Below are positions 43,132 to 52,055 of a DNA stretch of 64,000 bases, in pieces. The stretch is from Sphaerothrix gracilis (lineage in GTDB: Bacteria; Cyanobacteriota; Cyanobacteriia; Phormidesmidales; Phormidesmidaceae): assembly GCF_030405905.1 (NCBI RefSeq), contig NZ_JASATW010000002.1, forward strand, positions 1 through 64,000. The letters run 5' to 3'. The position numbers and the translations under genes were made by a program. The notes below the pieces were generated by a model, which made no database searches, had not been told where the DNA came from, and worked only from the letters and a program-made list of their open reading frames with translations. Numbering within the stretch: position 1 is the first letter of the stretch; each line of letters opens with the position of its first letter.

Positions 43132-44118
43132 ATGATGTCGTTACTTAACCGGATTGCTCCGCTGGCTGTTGCTGCACTGTTGAGTTCGTGCGCAGCCGTA
43201 GCGACAACTGCCGAGGTCAAAATAACGCCCCTGGGTAGCCATACAGGAGAATTTTGTGCCTTAGATCGAGCGATTGTGCTGGAAGATCCCAACGGGCTGC
43301 GCATTCTCTATGATGCTGGCAGAACGGTGGCGGGCGCAGACGATCCGCGACTAGGCGATATTGATGTGGTACTGGTTAGCCACGTGCATGGCGATCATTT
43401 GGGCGATCGCCGGATTGAAGCGGTCAATCAGGGTACCTGCGCCTCACCCCAAACCGACATCAGCACCATTCCCAACTCCAACAGCGTGGAGATTGCCGTT
43501 GGTAAAGCCGCCAGCATCATCGTCGGCAGCGAGATGGCGAGTTTTCTGTCGAATAAAGTCGCTGGACTGGGAGGCGACCCTGAATCAGTGCAGCTAGTTC
43601 GCTTTGGGGCAGGGCAGAATGTTGAGGGTGTTAGCTTCACGACGGTACCTGCTGTCCATTCCAACGGTCTCAGCGGAGAGTTTATTGAAGGCGAACTGGG
43701 GGAAAGCCTCAGCGCTGCCGGACTGAGCGCCTATGTGGGGCCGCCCACCGGATACGTCATCACCTTCTCTAACGGTCTAGTGGTTTACCTATCCGGCGAT
43801 ACGGGGGTCACGGCCGAGCAGGAAACGGTGGTGGCTGACCAGTATGGGGCTGAGCTGGTGGTGATGAATATTGGCGATACCTACACGACCGGGCCAACCG
43901 AAGCAGCCTATGTAGTTGATGAGCTAATTAAGCCGCAGGCAGTGATTCCCTCTCACGCTAACGAAGCCGCGACTCGCGATGGGGCACTCCTACCCAACAC
44001 CAAGACCGCAACTTTTGTGGCGGCCACTGAAACCCCTGTGTATCTGCCCCTCAGCGGCAGAACCCTGGCCTTTGATGCCGACGGCAATTGCACAGACGGC
44101 TGTGCTTTGAGCGATTGA
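43132..44118 (+). CDS. Metallo-beta-lactamase-fold lipoprotein
   Basis: A 328-residue protein. Its N-terminus LAVAALLSSCAA looks like a lipoprotein signal with Cys as the lipid site. The MBL metal motif is SHVHGDHLGD, with further ligands in VPAVHSNG, YLSGDTGV (Asp) and IPSHANE (His). The class covers hydrolases of many substrates; the nearest general type is the UlaG-like or beta-lactamase-superfamily 'L' enzymes. It would sit on the outer face of the plasma membrane or in the periplasm. Confidence 0.88.
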   Translation: MMSLLNRIAPLAVAALLSSCAAVATTAEVKITPLGSHTGEFCALDRAIVLEDPNGLRILYDAGRTVAGADDPRLGDIDVVLVSHVHGDHLGDRRIEAVNQGTCASPQTDISTIPNSNSVEIAVGKAASIIVGSEMASFLSNKVAGLGGDPESVQLVRFGAGQNVEGVSFTTVPAVHSNGLSGEFIEGELGESLSAAGLSAYVGPPTGYVITFSNGLVVYLSGDTGVTAEQETVVADQYGAELVVMNIGDTYTTGPTEAAYVVDELIKPQAVIPSHANEAATRDGALLPNTKTATFVAATETPVYLPLSGRTLAFDADGNCTDGCALSD

Positions 44119-44172
44119 AAATCTAAAATCATCGATTGACCGGCTAAACTCTACCGGGATTGTTTGCAGGTG

Positions 44173-44406
44173 CTAATGGCGCAGCGATTCAACGATGGCG
44201 GCGATCGCCACCAGACAGCCCATCAGCACTGAACCTCGTGTCAGCAATTGTTCCAGGAACGTAACAATCAGGTTGGCGATAGGGGTGAACTCTAGGGCGA
44301 TCGCGGCAATATGAGCGATCGTCAAGCCTGCTAGACTCAGCAGGAAATATTTCAGCACTTTAGCTGTCAGTTCTAGCAGCCAGCGGCGAGAGCGTTGTTG
44401 TTTCAT
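44173..44406 (-). CDS. Small membrane protein next to NfeD-like gene
   Basis: A 77-residue protein with a basic N-terminus (MKQQRSRRWLLEL) and two hydrophobic helices (YFLLSLAGLTIAHIAAIAL and SVLMGCLVAIAAIVESL). I do not recognise a family. Its start overlaps the end of the NfeD-like gene by four bases (ATGA), so the two are translated together. Confidence 0.6.
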   Translation of the reverse strand: MKQQRSRRWLLELTAKVLKYFLLSLAGLTIAHIAAIALEFTPIANLIVTFLEQLLTRGSVLMGCLVAIAAIVESLRH

Positions 44407-44636
44407 CCTGTTTGCCTCAGGGATTTAATCAGCAGGGTGAGTCCTTCGCGACCGACAATTTGTACAGGAGCACCGGGTTGTAAGCTGTCGGCAGACTGGG
44501 TATCCCAAAGACGAGCGGGCCAGTAGGTCGCCTGAAAACGCACCCGACCGGGATAGAAGGGTTTTACCGTGCGCTCGACGGTGCCGCGTCCTTCGAAGGG
44601 GAAGAGATCGGTGTTTTGGAAAAAGTCTAAGCTCAT
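44403..44636 (-). CDS. Short NfeD-like OB-fold protein
   Basis: A 77-residue protein: GRGTVERTVKPFYPGRVRFQ, ATYWPARLWDTQ, PGAPVQIVGREGLTLLIK. This is the small OB fold found at the C-terminus of NfeD proteins, without the membrane part, which may be supplied by the overlapping membrane-protein gene downstream. NfeD proteins work with SPFH/stomatin-like partners; the SPFH gene at 51 kb has its own NfeD. Its role is unknown. Confidence 0.75.
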   Translation of the reverse strand: MSLDFFQNTDLFPFEGRGTVERTVKPFYPGRVRFQATYWPARLWDTQSADSLQPGAPVQIVGREGLTLLIKSLRQTG

Positions 44637-44821
44637 GATGTTTGGCTAAGTAGACGAATGGGCTTAGTTTGCTGGGAAGCCCATTGTCTTCTCAAGGAAT
44701 GTTGGGCAGAATTATTGAAAGTTGGCGGAAACTTTGTTCCAGTTCGCTGAAAGCTATTCCTAATAAACGTTTCAGCACGCAGGCATTAATCAGAAGGATC
44801 GAATACTATCGATGCAAGTTG

Positions 44822-44850
44822 GGAAAGTTTCCTTTAACTTTCCGCTTTTT
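44822..44850 (+). promoter_or_regulatory. Terminator-like hairpin in the leader of the STAND gene
   Basis: GGAAAGTT, six bases, AACTTTCC: a perfect 8-bp stem followed by GC and five T. It lies 32 bases before the STAND start codon and has the form of a small intrinsic terminator, so it could attenuate or insulate the gene. It would also be within the coding frame if translation began at 44669. Confidence 0.4.
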
Positions 44851-44881
44851 CCTGAGTTGTCATCTGCCCCCAGCAAGTCCC

Positions 44882-47800
44882 ATGAGTCATCGTCAACTTG
44901 TGGTACTCACGAATCGTGGTCTTGATCGATTAGAGGCGACGATCGCAGCAGTACAGAGATCTAATGAGGCTAAAAAGTTTACTCAAGTTGAGCTAGCACA
45001 ACAGGCAGGAACAAGCACGACAACCCTTCGCAAAATTCGGCGACGTACTGGATCAGTTTGGAAATCTTCTCTACAGAGAGTCTTTGAGGGCTTTAAGTTA
45101 GTTCTCAATTCATCTGATTGTAAGCTTCAAAATAGCTTGCCAGAGTCAAAGTGTGCGGATAAACGAGATCGCGGTGTGACCCTGACAAATCATGGTCTTA
45201 CCAGATTGGAGGCAGCAATCTCATCAGCTCAAGCCGCTGAAAAATTTGGTCAACGCTTCACCCAAATAGAACTGAAGGAACGCACTGAACGCAAATCAGG
45301 CAGGAGTCTCTGCATCAAGACAATCAAGAAAATCCGCAATCGCATCAAGCCAGCGGATACAACCTCGATAAGGAACTTGTTCGAGGCATTTAATTTAGAG
45401 CTTGAAGCCGCTGATTATGGTCTACCAGACCATTCTGAGTTCGAGAGCCAGGCGGTTGTTTCCGAACCATTTGAGCGACCAAAAAGTCTATCTTTTCAAG
45501 TTCCGCCATTGCCGTACTACTTCGTAGAAAGACCAGAACATCAAAATGCCATCAAACAAATACTGCTAGAGACGCCTAACCAGCCTGGAACTCTGGTAAT
45601 GAGCGCTATCTATGGCTTGGGAGGGATTGGTAAGTCAGTTTTGGCAATGGCGATCGCGAATGATCGAGATATTACAAATCGATTTTCCGATGGCGTACTT
45701 TGGATTACGCTGGGCCAGCAACCTAAAATTCTTCCGCTTCTGGGCAGTTGGGTTAGGGCACTTGGCGATCACAAGTATCAACCCAAAGACCCACTCGACA
45801 CGACGACGTATCTTAGACGGTTACTGACCGATAAGAAGATGTTGTTAGTAGTGGATGATGTCTGGCATGCAGAACATGCTGAGGCTTTTCGGGTTGGTAG
45901 CTCGGATTGTTGTGTCCTGATTACGACGCGCGAAGCACGAATTCCACAAGCACGTCGATATTCTCTAGATGTGATGAGCCCCAATCAGGCACTTGACCTG
46001 ATCACGAAAAAGCTAATGAAGGCATCGTTAAGCGACGACGAGAAGGAGCAAGCATATGCTTTCGCAAAGCGGGTAGGCTATTTACCACTTGCTTTAGAAC
46101 TAGCAGTTTCGCACATTGAAGAAGGTATGACCTGGCACACACTGTTTGCCGCATTTGACACGGAAGTTGCCAGATTAGAAGCCTTTGATCTTTGCAGTCC
46201 AACTGACTTTTGCGATGTTTCACAGGAAACTTCCCTCGATCATAGAAGACGGAAATACAGCCTAATTGCATGTTTTAATTTGAGCCTGAAACGCCTGCTC
46301 CACTGTGAGCCTGAATTACTCACACACTTTGCCTGGTTGGGCGTTACGCCAGAGGACGTTAGCCTTACATCTACGATGGCAATGACGTTGTGGCAAACAT
46401 CTCAAGCATTAGCTGAGCAGGTGTTGCATCGTTTGAGTGTCAAAGCACTGATTCAGCGAGCTGCTCAACCACAGACCTATCGTATGCATGACTTAATGCA
46501 CGATTTGGCACAAAAACTCTTGATTGCGCCTCCAAATCCTCAAAGCGTGGATGAATTACCGGGATTAGGATTGACCAAGGTCAAGGCTCACAGAAATGTC
46601 ATTGCGCGGTATCGACAGAAAACCGAACTGGAGCAGTGGCATACTCTTCCTGATGATGGCTACATTCACACTAACTTGACCTGGCATTTGGAGCAGGCTG
46701 AGCAGTTCGACCAAATTCACGCGCTGCTCCAAGAAACCATGCCGGATGGCAGAAATGGTTGGTATCAAGCCTGTGTCAGTCTTGGTCAGACAGCGATTTT
46801 TGTGGCTGATGTGGCTAGAGCTTGGCGGTTAGCAAATGGACTATTTGACAAACAGCCCGCTAGGGCAATTGCTCTGCAGTGCCGCTATGCCCTAATCAAA
46901 GCCTCATTAAACAGTTTGGCATTCAACTTTCCTCCTGAGCTGATTGGTGCATTGGTAGAAACGGGTAGATGGTCACCGGCTCAAGGACTGACCCACATTC
47001 AGCAGCTCACAATTCCCTGGCATAGATGGAAAAGCCTTGAAGAAGTCATTCTTCATCTGCCAGAGAGACTGTTAGAAGAAGCATTGAAAATCAGCAAGGG
47101 GATTCAAGATAAAGATTATCAGTCAATGGCAATGATTTATCTTTCCACTCGCATGCCTCGTCTCAAACCGTTTGCCCGCGAGATAGCTGAGGCTTTCTCA
47201 GATCCCTATTTCAAAACGTGTGCTTGGGGGCGCTTAGCCACTCAAGAACCCAGCCTATGGAACAGCGCACTTAAATCATTACAGTCTATTCGAAGAGAAA
47301 TTCAACGAGCATGGGCAATCAAAAAAATAATTTTTGATATCCCGAATTCTTATTTAGAACAAGTTCTGGTAATCGCTGAAGATATCAAAGACGTTTATGC
47401 TTCATCTATTGCGATAGGAGCAGTTATTAAAACGATATTAAATCGAAGAAAGCAAACTCAAAAAGCTCTTAGCCGTAAATACCAGGAAAGTTTAAAAAGG
47501 GCTGAAGGGATTAATGACATTTGTCATCGAGCAGAAGCATTAGTTGCATTAGCGCCAATATTCATTGACCTTTGGCACGAGGTACTTGAACTTGTTAAAG
47601 ATATTAAACATGAACAAGCGCAAGTTGAGATATTGAACGATCTCATACTCTATGTTCCGAAAAGCTTGTTAAGTGAAGTTATTGGGATTGCTCGTTCGTT
47701 TCAATCTAGTTTCCACAAGGCTCTGATTTTAGGCGTATTGACGAAACGTGAGCCAGAGCTCTGGCAAGAAGCACTCGAAGCTACAAAGATAATTAAGGAT

Positions 47801-48787
47801 CAAGGTTTGCAAATCAAAGCTATCAGTCGCTTTTCTTCTGAGGCTGAAGAGCTTCAATCAAAAATCGTGGATTTAATCAATAGAGTTAAGCGACCGTATG
47901 ATCGCGCTGTGGCTTTAAGCGCATGGGCCTCTCATAACCCTTCTCTATGGCCACAGGCATTAGCAGCTACACGGGATATTCGGGATGTCTATTCTAGAGC
48001 TCTAGCCTTCAAATTTTTAATTATAGAAATACCTGACATTTGGCCAGAGGTTTTGAAAACTGTTCAAGAAATTCAGGGTGCTATCTACCAAGTATGGGTT
48101 CTAGAAGAATTAGCTCCTGAAATTCCCAAACTTTGGCCAATTACTCTTAATGCAATACAACGATTGTGGTTTGAGTCTGATCAGGCTATTTCCTTGTATT
48201 TATTGGCTGACAAAATGCCAAAGTTTCATGCTTTGACGGCAATAAATGTTGCCGAGAGTATTCAAGATGAATCAGAACGTGTACTCGCACTCAGCGCTTA
48301 TATAGAGAATGATTCAGTTATTTTTTCAAATACTGAAGAATCCTTCTTTTGCCTATTAAACGGGATTTCTAAAGAGTACTATTTCATTCTGATCCTGTGC
48401 GGTAGAGCGCTTAAACAGCCTGAAAAATGGTCAGAAGTGATTGATGCACTTGAAAAGCTTCAATCTGATGAGCAGAAATCTAAGGCTATTCAATATGTTG
48501 CATCAAAAATCCCATCAACAGTTTTTGAAGACGTTTTTAAGCTTAGTCTTGCTATTAAAGCTGATTTCTATAGAGCGATTGCTGTATTTTCTTTGCTCCC
48601 CTATGCCAATACGCTCAGCTTTGACTACGAGGAATGGTGTAAGGTTCTATCGGCTCTCTCCTGTCATAGCCGTGAAGCGATTTTGGAGATCATGCCACTG
48701 CTTACTAGCACCATCCTTGCTTTGGGAGGACAAGAGGCATTGGTCGAAACAGCTGATGCTATTGAGTCGGTTGGGCAACAATGGTGA
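44882..48787 (+). CDS. NB-ARC STAND ATPase with HTH pair and 31-residue repeats
   Basis: A 1301-residue protein. Two copies of an HTH-like module open it (LTNRGLDRLEATIAAVQ...FTQVELAQQAGTSTTTLRKI and LTNHGLTRLEAAISSAQ...FTQIELKERTERKSG). An NB-ARC ATPase follows: GLGGIGKS (about 245-252), MLLVVDDVW (about 320), CCVLITTRE, GYLPLALELA (about 400) and the MHD motif YRMHDLMHDLAQ (about 535). From about 660 to the end are helical repeats of 31 residues, for example DRAVALSAWASHNPSLWPQA. NB-ARC proteins are signal-activated switches in bacterial immunity and regulation; the repeats are the likely sensor. No nuclease, TIR or protease domain is seen. The ATG at 44882 is chosen; the frame is open back to 44669. 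Confidence 0.85.
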   Translation: MSHRQLVVLTNRGLDRLEATIAAVQRSNEAKKFTQVELAQQAGTSTTTLRKIRRRTGSVWKSSLQRVFEGFKLVLNSSDCKLQNSLPESKCADKRDRGVTLTNHGLTRLEAAISSAQAAEKFGQRFTQIELKERTERKSGRSLCIKTIKKIRNRIKPADTTSIRNLFEAFNLELEAADYGLPDHSEFESQAVVSEPFERPKSLSFQVPPLPYYFVERPEHQNAIKQILLETPNQPGTLVMSAIYGLGGIGKSVLAMAIANDRDITNRFSDGVLWITLGQQPKILPLLGSWVRALGDHKYQPKDPLDTTTYLRRLLTDKKMLLVVDDVWHAEHAEAFRVGSSDCCVLITTREARIPQARRYSLDVMSPNQALDLITKKLMKASLSDDEKEQAYAFAKRVGYLPLALELAVSHIEEGMTWHTLFAAFDTEVARLEAFDLCSPTDFCDVSQETSLDHRRRKYSLIACFNLSLKRLLHCEPELLTHFAWLGVTPEDVSLTSTMAMTLWQTSQALAEQVLHRLSVKALIQRAAQPQTYRMHDLMHDLAQKLLIAPPNPQSVDELPGLGLTKVKAHRNVIARYRQKTELEQWHTLPDDGYIHTNLTWHLEQAEQFDQIHALLQETMPDGRNGWYQACVSLGQTAIFVADVARAWRLANGLFDKQPARAIALQCRYALIKASLNSLAFNFPPELIGALVETGRWSPAQGLTHIQQLTIPWHRWKSLEEVILHLPERLLEEALKISKGIQDKDYQSMAMIYLSTRMPRLKPFAREIAEAFSDPYFKTCAWGRLATQEPSLWNSALKSLQSIRREIQRAWAIKKIIFDIPNSYLEQVLVIAEDIKDVYASSIAIGAVIKTILNRRKQTQKALSRKYQESLKRAEGINDICHRAEALVALAPIFIDLWHEVLELVKDIKHEQAQVEILNDLILYVPKSLLSEVIGIARSFQSSFHKALILGVLTKREPELWQEALEATKIIKDQGLQIKAISRFSSEAEELQSKIVDLINRVKRPYDRAVALSAWASHNPSLWPQALAATRDIRDVYSRALAFKFLIIEIPDIWPEVLKTVQEIQGAIYQVWVLEELAPEIPKLWPITLNAIQRLWFESDQAISLYLLADKMPKFHALTAINVAESIQDESERVLALSAYIENDSVIFSNTEESFFCLLNGISKEYYFILILCGRALKQPEKWSEVIDALEKLQSDEQKSKAIQYVASKIPSTVFEDVFKLSLAIKADFYRAIAVFSLLPYANTLSFDYEEWCKVLSALSCHSREAILEIMPLLTSTILALGGQEALVETADAIESVGQQW

Positions 48788-49001
48788 ATTATCTGATAGC
48801 TTTCGCTTCGGCGTCAGCAATAGCTCGCCCACTTCTACCCAAGCTGTAATTAGAATAGCGATCGCATCTTTGCGGTCGCCGCGCTGGATAATGGGTTAGG
48901 ACTAATGACCATCGGCGTTCAACGCCATAGCAATCAAAAACGTCATCGATACTGATAATTCCTCTAATGCTATTTTCGATCAAAATTTCGCCTTCTTTCT
49001 C
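48788..49001. other. Intergenic stretch, unresolved
   Basis: 214 bases between the STAND and nucleoside hydrolase genes. The minus strand is open from 48983 to 48789 and reads, in part, SIDDVFDCYGVERRWSLVLT. This looks protein-like and may be the remnant of a mobile-element gene, but I cannot place it in any family and it has no clear ribosome site. Confidence 0.35.
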
Positions 49002-49934
49002 ATGCCTCCTCTACCTCTAATCATCGACTGCGATCCCGGTGTGGATGATGCGATCGCCCTTCTGCTTACCCTCGCCGCTCCTGAGCTAAATCTGCTCGGT
49101 ATCACCGCCGTTGCTGGCAACGTGCCGCTGGTGCTGACTGAGAAAAACGCCCGTAAAATTTGCCAGCTCGCAGGACGAACCGAGATTGGCGTTTATGCTG
49201 GTTGTCCCCGACCGATGATGCGAACTCTGGTGACGGCGGAGCACGTGCATGGCAGTAGTGGGCTAGAGGGGGCTGAGCTGCCAGAGCCAACGATGCCGCT
49301 GCGATCGCAGCACGCCGTCAGCTTTTTGATTGAGCAGTTAACCCAGGCGCAGCAGCCCATTACCATCGCCGCGCTGGGGCCGCTGACCAATATCGCGATC
49401 GCCCTGATTCAGCAGCCCGCCATTGGGCAAAACATTGAGGAAATTGTGATTATGGGTGGGGCGATCGCGCGGGGAAACGTCACCCCCTCAGCCGAATTCA
49501 ACTTTTATGTCGATCCTCACGCTGCCAAAGTGGTATTCGAGTCAGGCGCTAAGCTAACGCTGCTGAGTCTGGACGTAACTCATCAGGTCTTAACCACGCC
49601 GGAACGCTTGGGGAAAATGCGGGCGATTGGTTCTCCTGTGAGTCAGGCCGCTGCCGATCTGCTGGCTTATTATGGTGTGGCTGATGCGGTGAAACATGGC
49701 CTGCCGGGGGCACCGCTACACGATCCCTGTGTCATCGCTTATTTACTAAAGCCCGATCTGTTTGTGGGGCAGGCGGCGAGAGTGGCGATTGAAACCCAAG
49801 GTGAGCTTAATTTAGGTCGCAGCGTCGTCGATTTTTTGCCGGGGGTGATGCAGTCGGCCAATGCCACGGTGATGCAAACGGTGGATGCCGCCGGATTTTA
49901 TCAGTTGCTAATGGATAGTTTAGGCCGATATTGA
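49002..49934 (+). CDS. Inosine-uridine preferring nucleoside hydrolase
   Basis: A 310-residue enzyme with the calcium-binding DXDXXXDD motif in IIDCDPGVDDAIALLL, AVAGNVPLVLTEKNA, ALGPLTNIAIAL and AEFNFYVDPHAA, plus a C-terminal HDPCVIAYLL. The family cleaves ribonucleosides into base and ribose in the cytoplasm for salvage. Substrate preference is not readable from the sequence. It marks the return to core genes after the accessory region. Confidence 0.95.
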   Translation: MPPLPLIIDCDPGVDDAIALLLTLAAPELNLLGITAVAGNVPLVLTEKNARKICQLAGRTEIGVYAGCPRPMMRTLVTAEHVHGSSGLEGAELPEPTMPLRSQHAVSFLIEQLTQAQQPITIAALGPLTNIAIALIQQPAIGQNIEEIVIMGGAIARGNVTPSAEFNFYVDPHAAKVVFESGAKLTLLSLDVTHQVLTTPERLGKMRAIGSPVSQAAADLLAYYGVADAVKHGLPGAPLHDPCVIAYLLKPDLFVGQAARVAIETQGELNLGRSVVDFLPGVMQSANATVMQTVDAAGFYQLLMDSLGRY

Positions 49935-50055
49935 TCGTAGGTTAGAGTTCTTATTGCCTGCAGCGGGCTTTGTCAATACTAACTGCTCACGCGATCGCCC
50001 CCTATCGCCGGCGACCCTGATAGAATAAAGGCACCTTGCTCACCTGGAAGACTTG

Positions 50056-50643
50056 ATGAGCTATACAACTGAGCAACTGCTGGAAATTCTGGATCAGGAA
50101 CTCCGAGCAGCCTGGAGAGGCGAACGAGTGCTGCTGTCTTCAAGCGATCGCCTCAATAACTCAGTTGTTGCCAAAGCACTAGGCTCTGAAAAGCTCAGCA
50201 AGGTTTTTGCGATTCAAGATTTTAGAGCGCAGGTACATGAATATCAGCGCGAACACGATGTTTCCGGTTTGGTCTGGCATACCTGCCGCTTTAACGGGCA
50301 GTCGATTCGCTTCCCCGAACTGCACCCGCAGCTAACGGCGATCGCTCAGGACAAGCGCACCTTAATCGAGGCTAAGGCCGCTGTGATTGCTTTTTGGCGT
50401 CAGTCTATCGGTACTATGCGGCTGTGGTTAGCGGGGCGTCCGCCGCAGCCGACAACGCTGGACCATGTAGAATCGCTGATTGACTCGACCGAATGGGCCG
50501 AAATTGACGCTACCCGCAGCGAGCTATATCTGAGTCTCTGCTGGGGCGATCCAAAGGACTGTCGCTGTGACTGGGCCAGACCAGAATCAGGCTGCGAACG
50601 AATTATTGCGGCGATCGCTGAACCCAGCGCAATCAAGGTATAG
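50056..50643 (+). CDS. Cysteine-rich conserved protein upstream of ccmK
   Basis: A 195-residue protein starting MSYTTEQLLEILDQEL. The first half is helical and polar; the C-terminal part has a cysteine cluster, CWGDPKDCRCDWARPESGCE, spaced C-x6-C-x-C-x9-C, which could bind a metal. I do not recognise a family. The ATG at 50056 has GGAAG five bases upstream. It ends 32 bases before a carboxysome-type shell gene in the same direction, so the two may be cotranscribed. Confidence 0.65.
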   Translation: MSYTTEQLLEILDQELRAAWRGERVLLSSSDRLNNSVVAKALGSEKLSKVFAIQDFRAQVHEYQREHDVSGLVWHTCRFNGQSIRFPELHPQLTAIAQDKRTLIEAKAAVIAFWRQSIGTMRLWLAGRPPQPTTLDHVESLIDSTEWAEIDATRSELYLSLCWGDPKDCRCDWARPESGCERIIAAIAEPSAIKV

Positions 50644-50675
50644 TTAAGGGCTAGAAGCTTAGGAGTTAATTGAAC

Positions 50676-51014
50676 ATGCCGATTGCAGTGGGGGTCGTTG
50701 AAACCCAGACGTTCCCGGCAGTTTTAGCGGCGGCAGATGCGATGGTAAAAGCGGGTCGCGTCACGCTGGTAAAACAGGAGCAGGCTGATAGTGGTCGTCA
50801 GTTTGTGTCAATACGGGGGCCGCTGTCTGAGGTGAAGCGAGCCGTTGAGGCCGGCATTGTCGCCGCCAATGCCTGTCCCAATTTTGGTGAAATGACAACG
50901 TATTATATTGTGCCAAATCCCCCCGAAAATTTGGAGACTGTATTGCCAATTGCTTTCACCGAAGAATCAGAAGAATTTTGGATAATGGATCCCTCTCAAA
51001 TTCTCCTGGGCTAA
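50676..51014 (+). CDS. Divergent CcmK-type BMC shell protein
   Basis: A 112-residue single BMC domain: AVGVVETQTFPAVLAAADAM, VKAGRVTLVKQEQADSGRQF, SEVKRAVEAGIVAAN, PPENLETVLPIAF. It is clearly of the CcmK family, hexameric tiles of the beta-carboxysome shell. It departs from CcmK1/2 at the pore (ADSGR in place of IGSGR), where the NFGEMTTYYIVPNPPENLE segment replaces the usual HIIARPHENLE. AGGAG lies ten bases before the ATG. It stands outside the main ccm operon, as minor paralogues (CcmK3 to CcmK6) do; I cannot fix which number applies. Confidence 0.82.
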   Translation: MPIAVGVVETQTFPAVLAAADAMVKAGRVTLVKQEQADSGRQFVSIRGPLSEVKRAVEAGIVAANACPNFGEMTTYYIVPNPPENLETVLPIAFTEESEEFWIMDPSQILLG

Positions 51015-51062
51015 CCTGGGGGCGGTTTGCATCGGGGACGGCTGATAAGCCGCCCCCCAAGA

Positions 51063-52040
51063 CTATGATTCCGTCTGGTTGTTCACCACTCCATCCACAT
51101 TCCCCACAATCGATCGCATGCCCTCCAGCGTTGCTGGAATGCTGCGCGGATCCATAAACATCACCTTGCTGCTGCCGCTGGTGCCAATTTCTTCAGTGGT
51201 TTCAATGTAGTTCATCGCCAGCAAGAACTGCAGCGCATCGCGGGCCGTAGGATCGGCTTTGAGGGTGCGGGCCACGACCTGCATTGCCTCTGAAGTTGCC
51301 TGAGCTTTCAATACCTGTTCTTGCCGAAACGCCTGTGCCCGCAGCACAATCGCCTTTTGATCGGCTTCGGCATCTAGAATTGCCGCTTTTTGCCGCGCTT
51401 CTGCCGCCAGAACGTCCGCTTCGGCCCGTCCCCTAGCGGAGTTGACGGCAGCTTCCCGTTCCCCTTCAGAGGTGAGCACCGAGGCCCGTTTGCGTCGCTC
51501 TGCTGCCATTTGCAGCTCCATTGAATCCTGCACTGCCTTAGAGGGGACAATGTCGCGTAGCTCTACTCGTGTCACCTTCACCCCCCAAGGGTCGGTAGAA
51601 ATATCCAGTTCTCGCAGCAGCAGCTCGTTGATTTCAGAGCGGGCGGTGAAGGTTTCGTCCAGTTCCAGCTTGCCCATCTCCGCCCGAATCTGGGTCAGTA
51701 CCAGATTGACCATGGCCGATTGCAGGCTCTCGACCTTGTAGTAAGCCTTTTCGATATCGACAATGCGCCAGTAGACGACGGCGTCAACGCTGATTGAAAC
51801 GTTGTCGCGGGTGATGCACTGCTGCGGCGGCACGTCTAAAACCCGTTCTCGAATCGTCTGCTTGTAGACAATTTTGTCTACAAATGGCACTAAAAAGTTG
51901 AGGCCAGGGGACAGCTTTTTACCGTTGTATTTACCCAGGGTTTCTACCAAGGCTTCGTCGCTTTGGTTGACAATTTTGACAGAGCTGGCGGCAATAGAGC
52001 CGCCAAAAATTAAAACAATCAAAAACGTAAACGGATTCAT
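51063..52040 (-). CDS. SPFH/Band 7 (stomatin-like, QmcA-type) protein
   Basis: A 325-residue protein: N-terminal membrane helix (FTFLIVLIFGGSIAASSV), the SPFH domain (ETLGKYNGKKLSPGLNFLVP, RERVLDVPPQQCITRDNVSI, VTRVELRDIVPSKAVQDSME) and a long Ala/Glu-rich coiled coil (AAEARQKAAILDAEADQKAI). Such proteins form membrane-associated oligomeric rings or rafts and usually pair with an NfeD gene, as here. This is the complete copy; a 5' part is repeated at 52455-52890. Confidence 0.93.
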   Translation of the reverse strand: MNPFTFLIVLIFGGSIAASSVKIVNQSDEALVETLGKYNGKKLSPGLNFLVPFVDKIVYKQTIRERVLDVPPQQCITRDNVSISVDAVVYWRIVDIEKAYYKVESLQSAMVNLVLTQIRAEMGKLELDETFTARSEINELLLRELDISTDPWGVKVTRVELRDIVPSKAVQDSMELQMAAERRKRASVLTSEGEREAAVNSARGRAEADVLAAEARQKAAILDAEADQKAIVLRAQAFRQEQVLKAQATSEAMQVVARTLKADPTARDALQFLLAMNYIETTEEIGTSGSSKVMFMDPRSIPATLEGMRSIVGNVDGVVNNQTES

Positions 52041-52055
52041 AGTTTAAATTCCTAA

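Noticed and set aside
44669..44881. N-terminal extension of the STAND protein (71 codons)
   Set aside because: The sequence has no domain character, contains a terminator-like hairpin, and the duplicated HTH modules begin just after the ATG at 44882.
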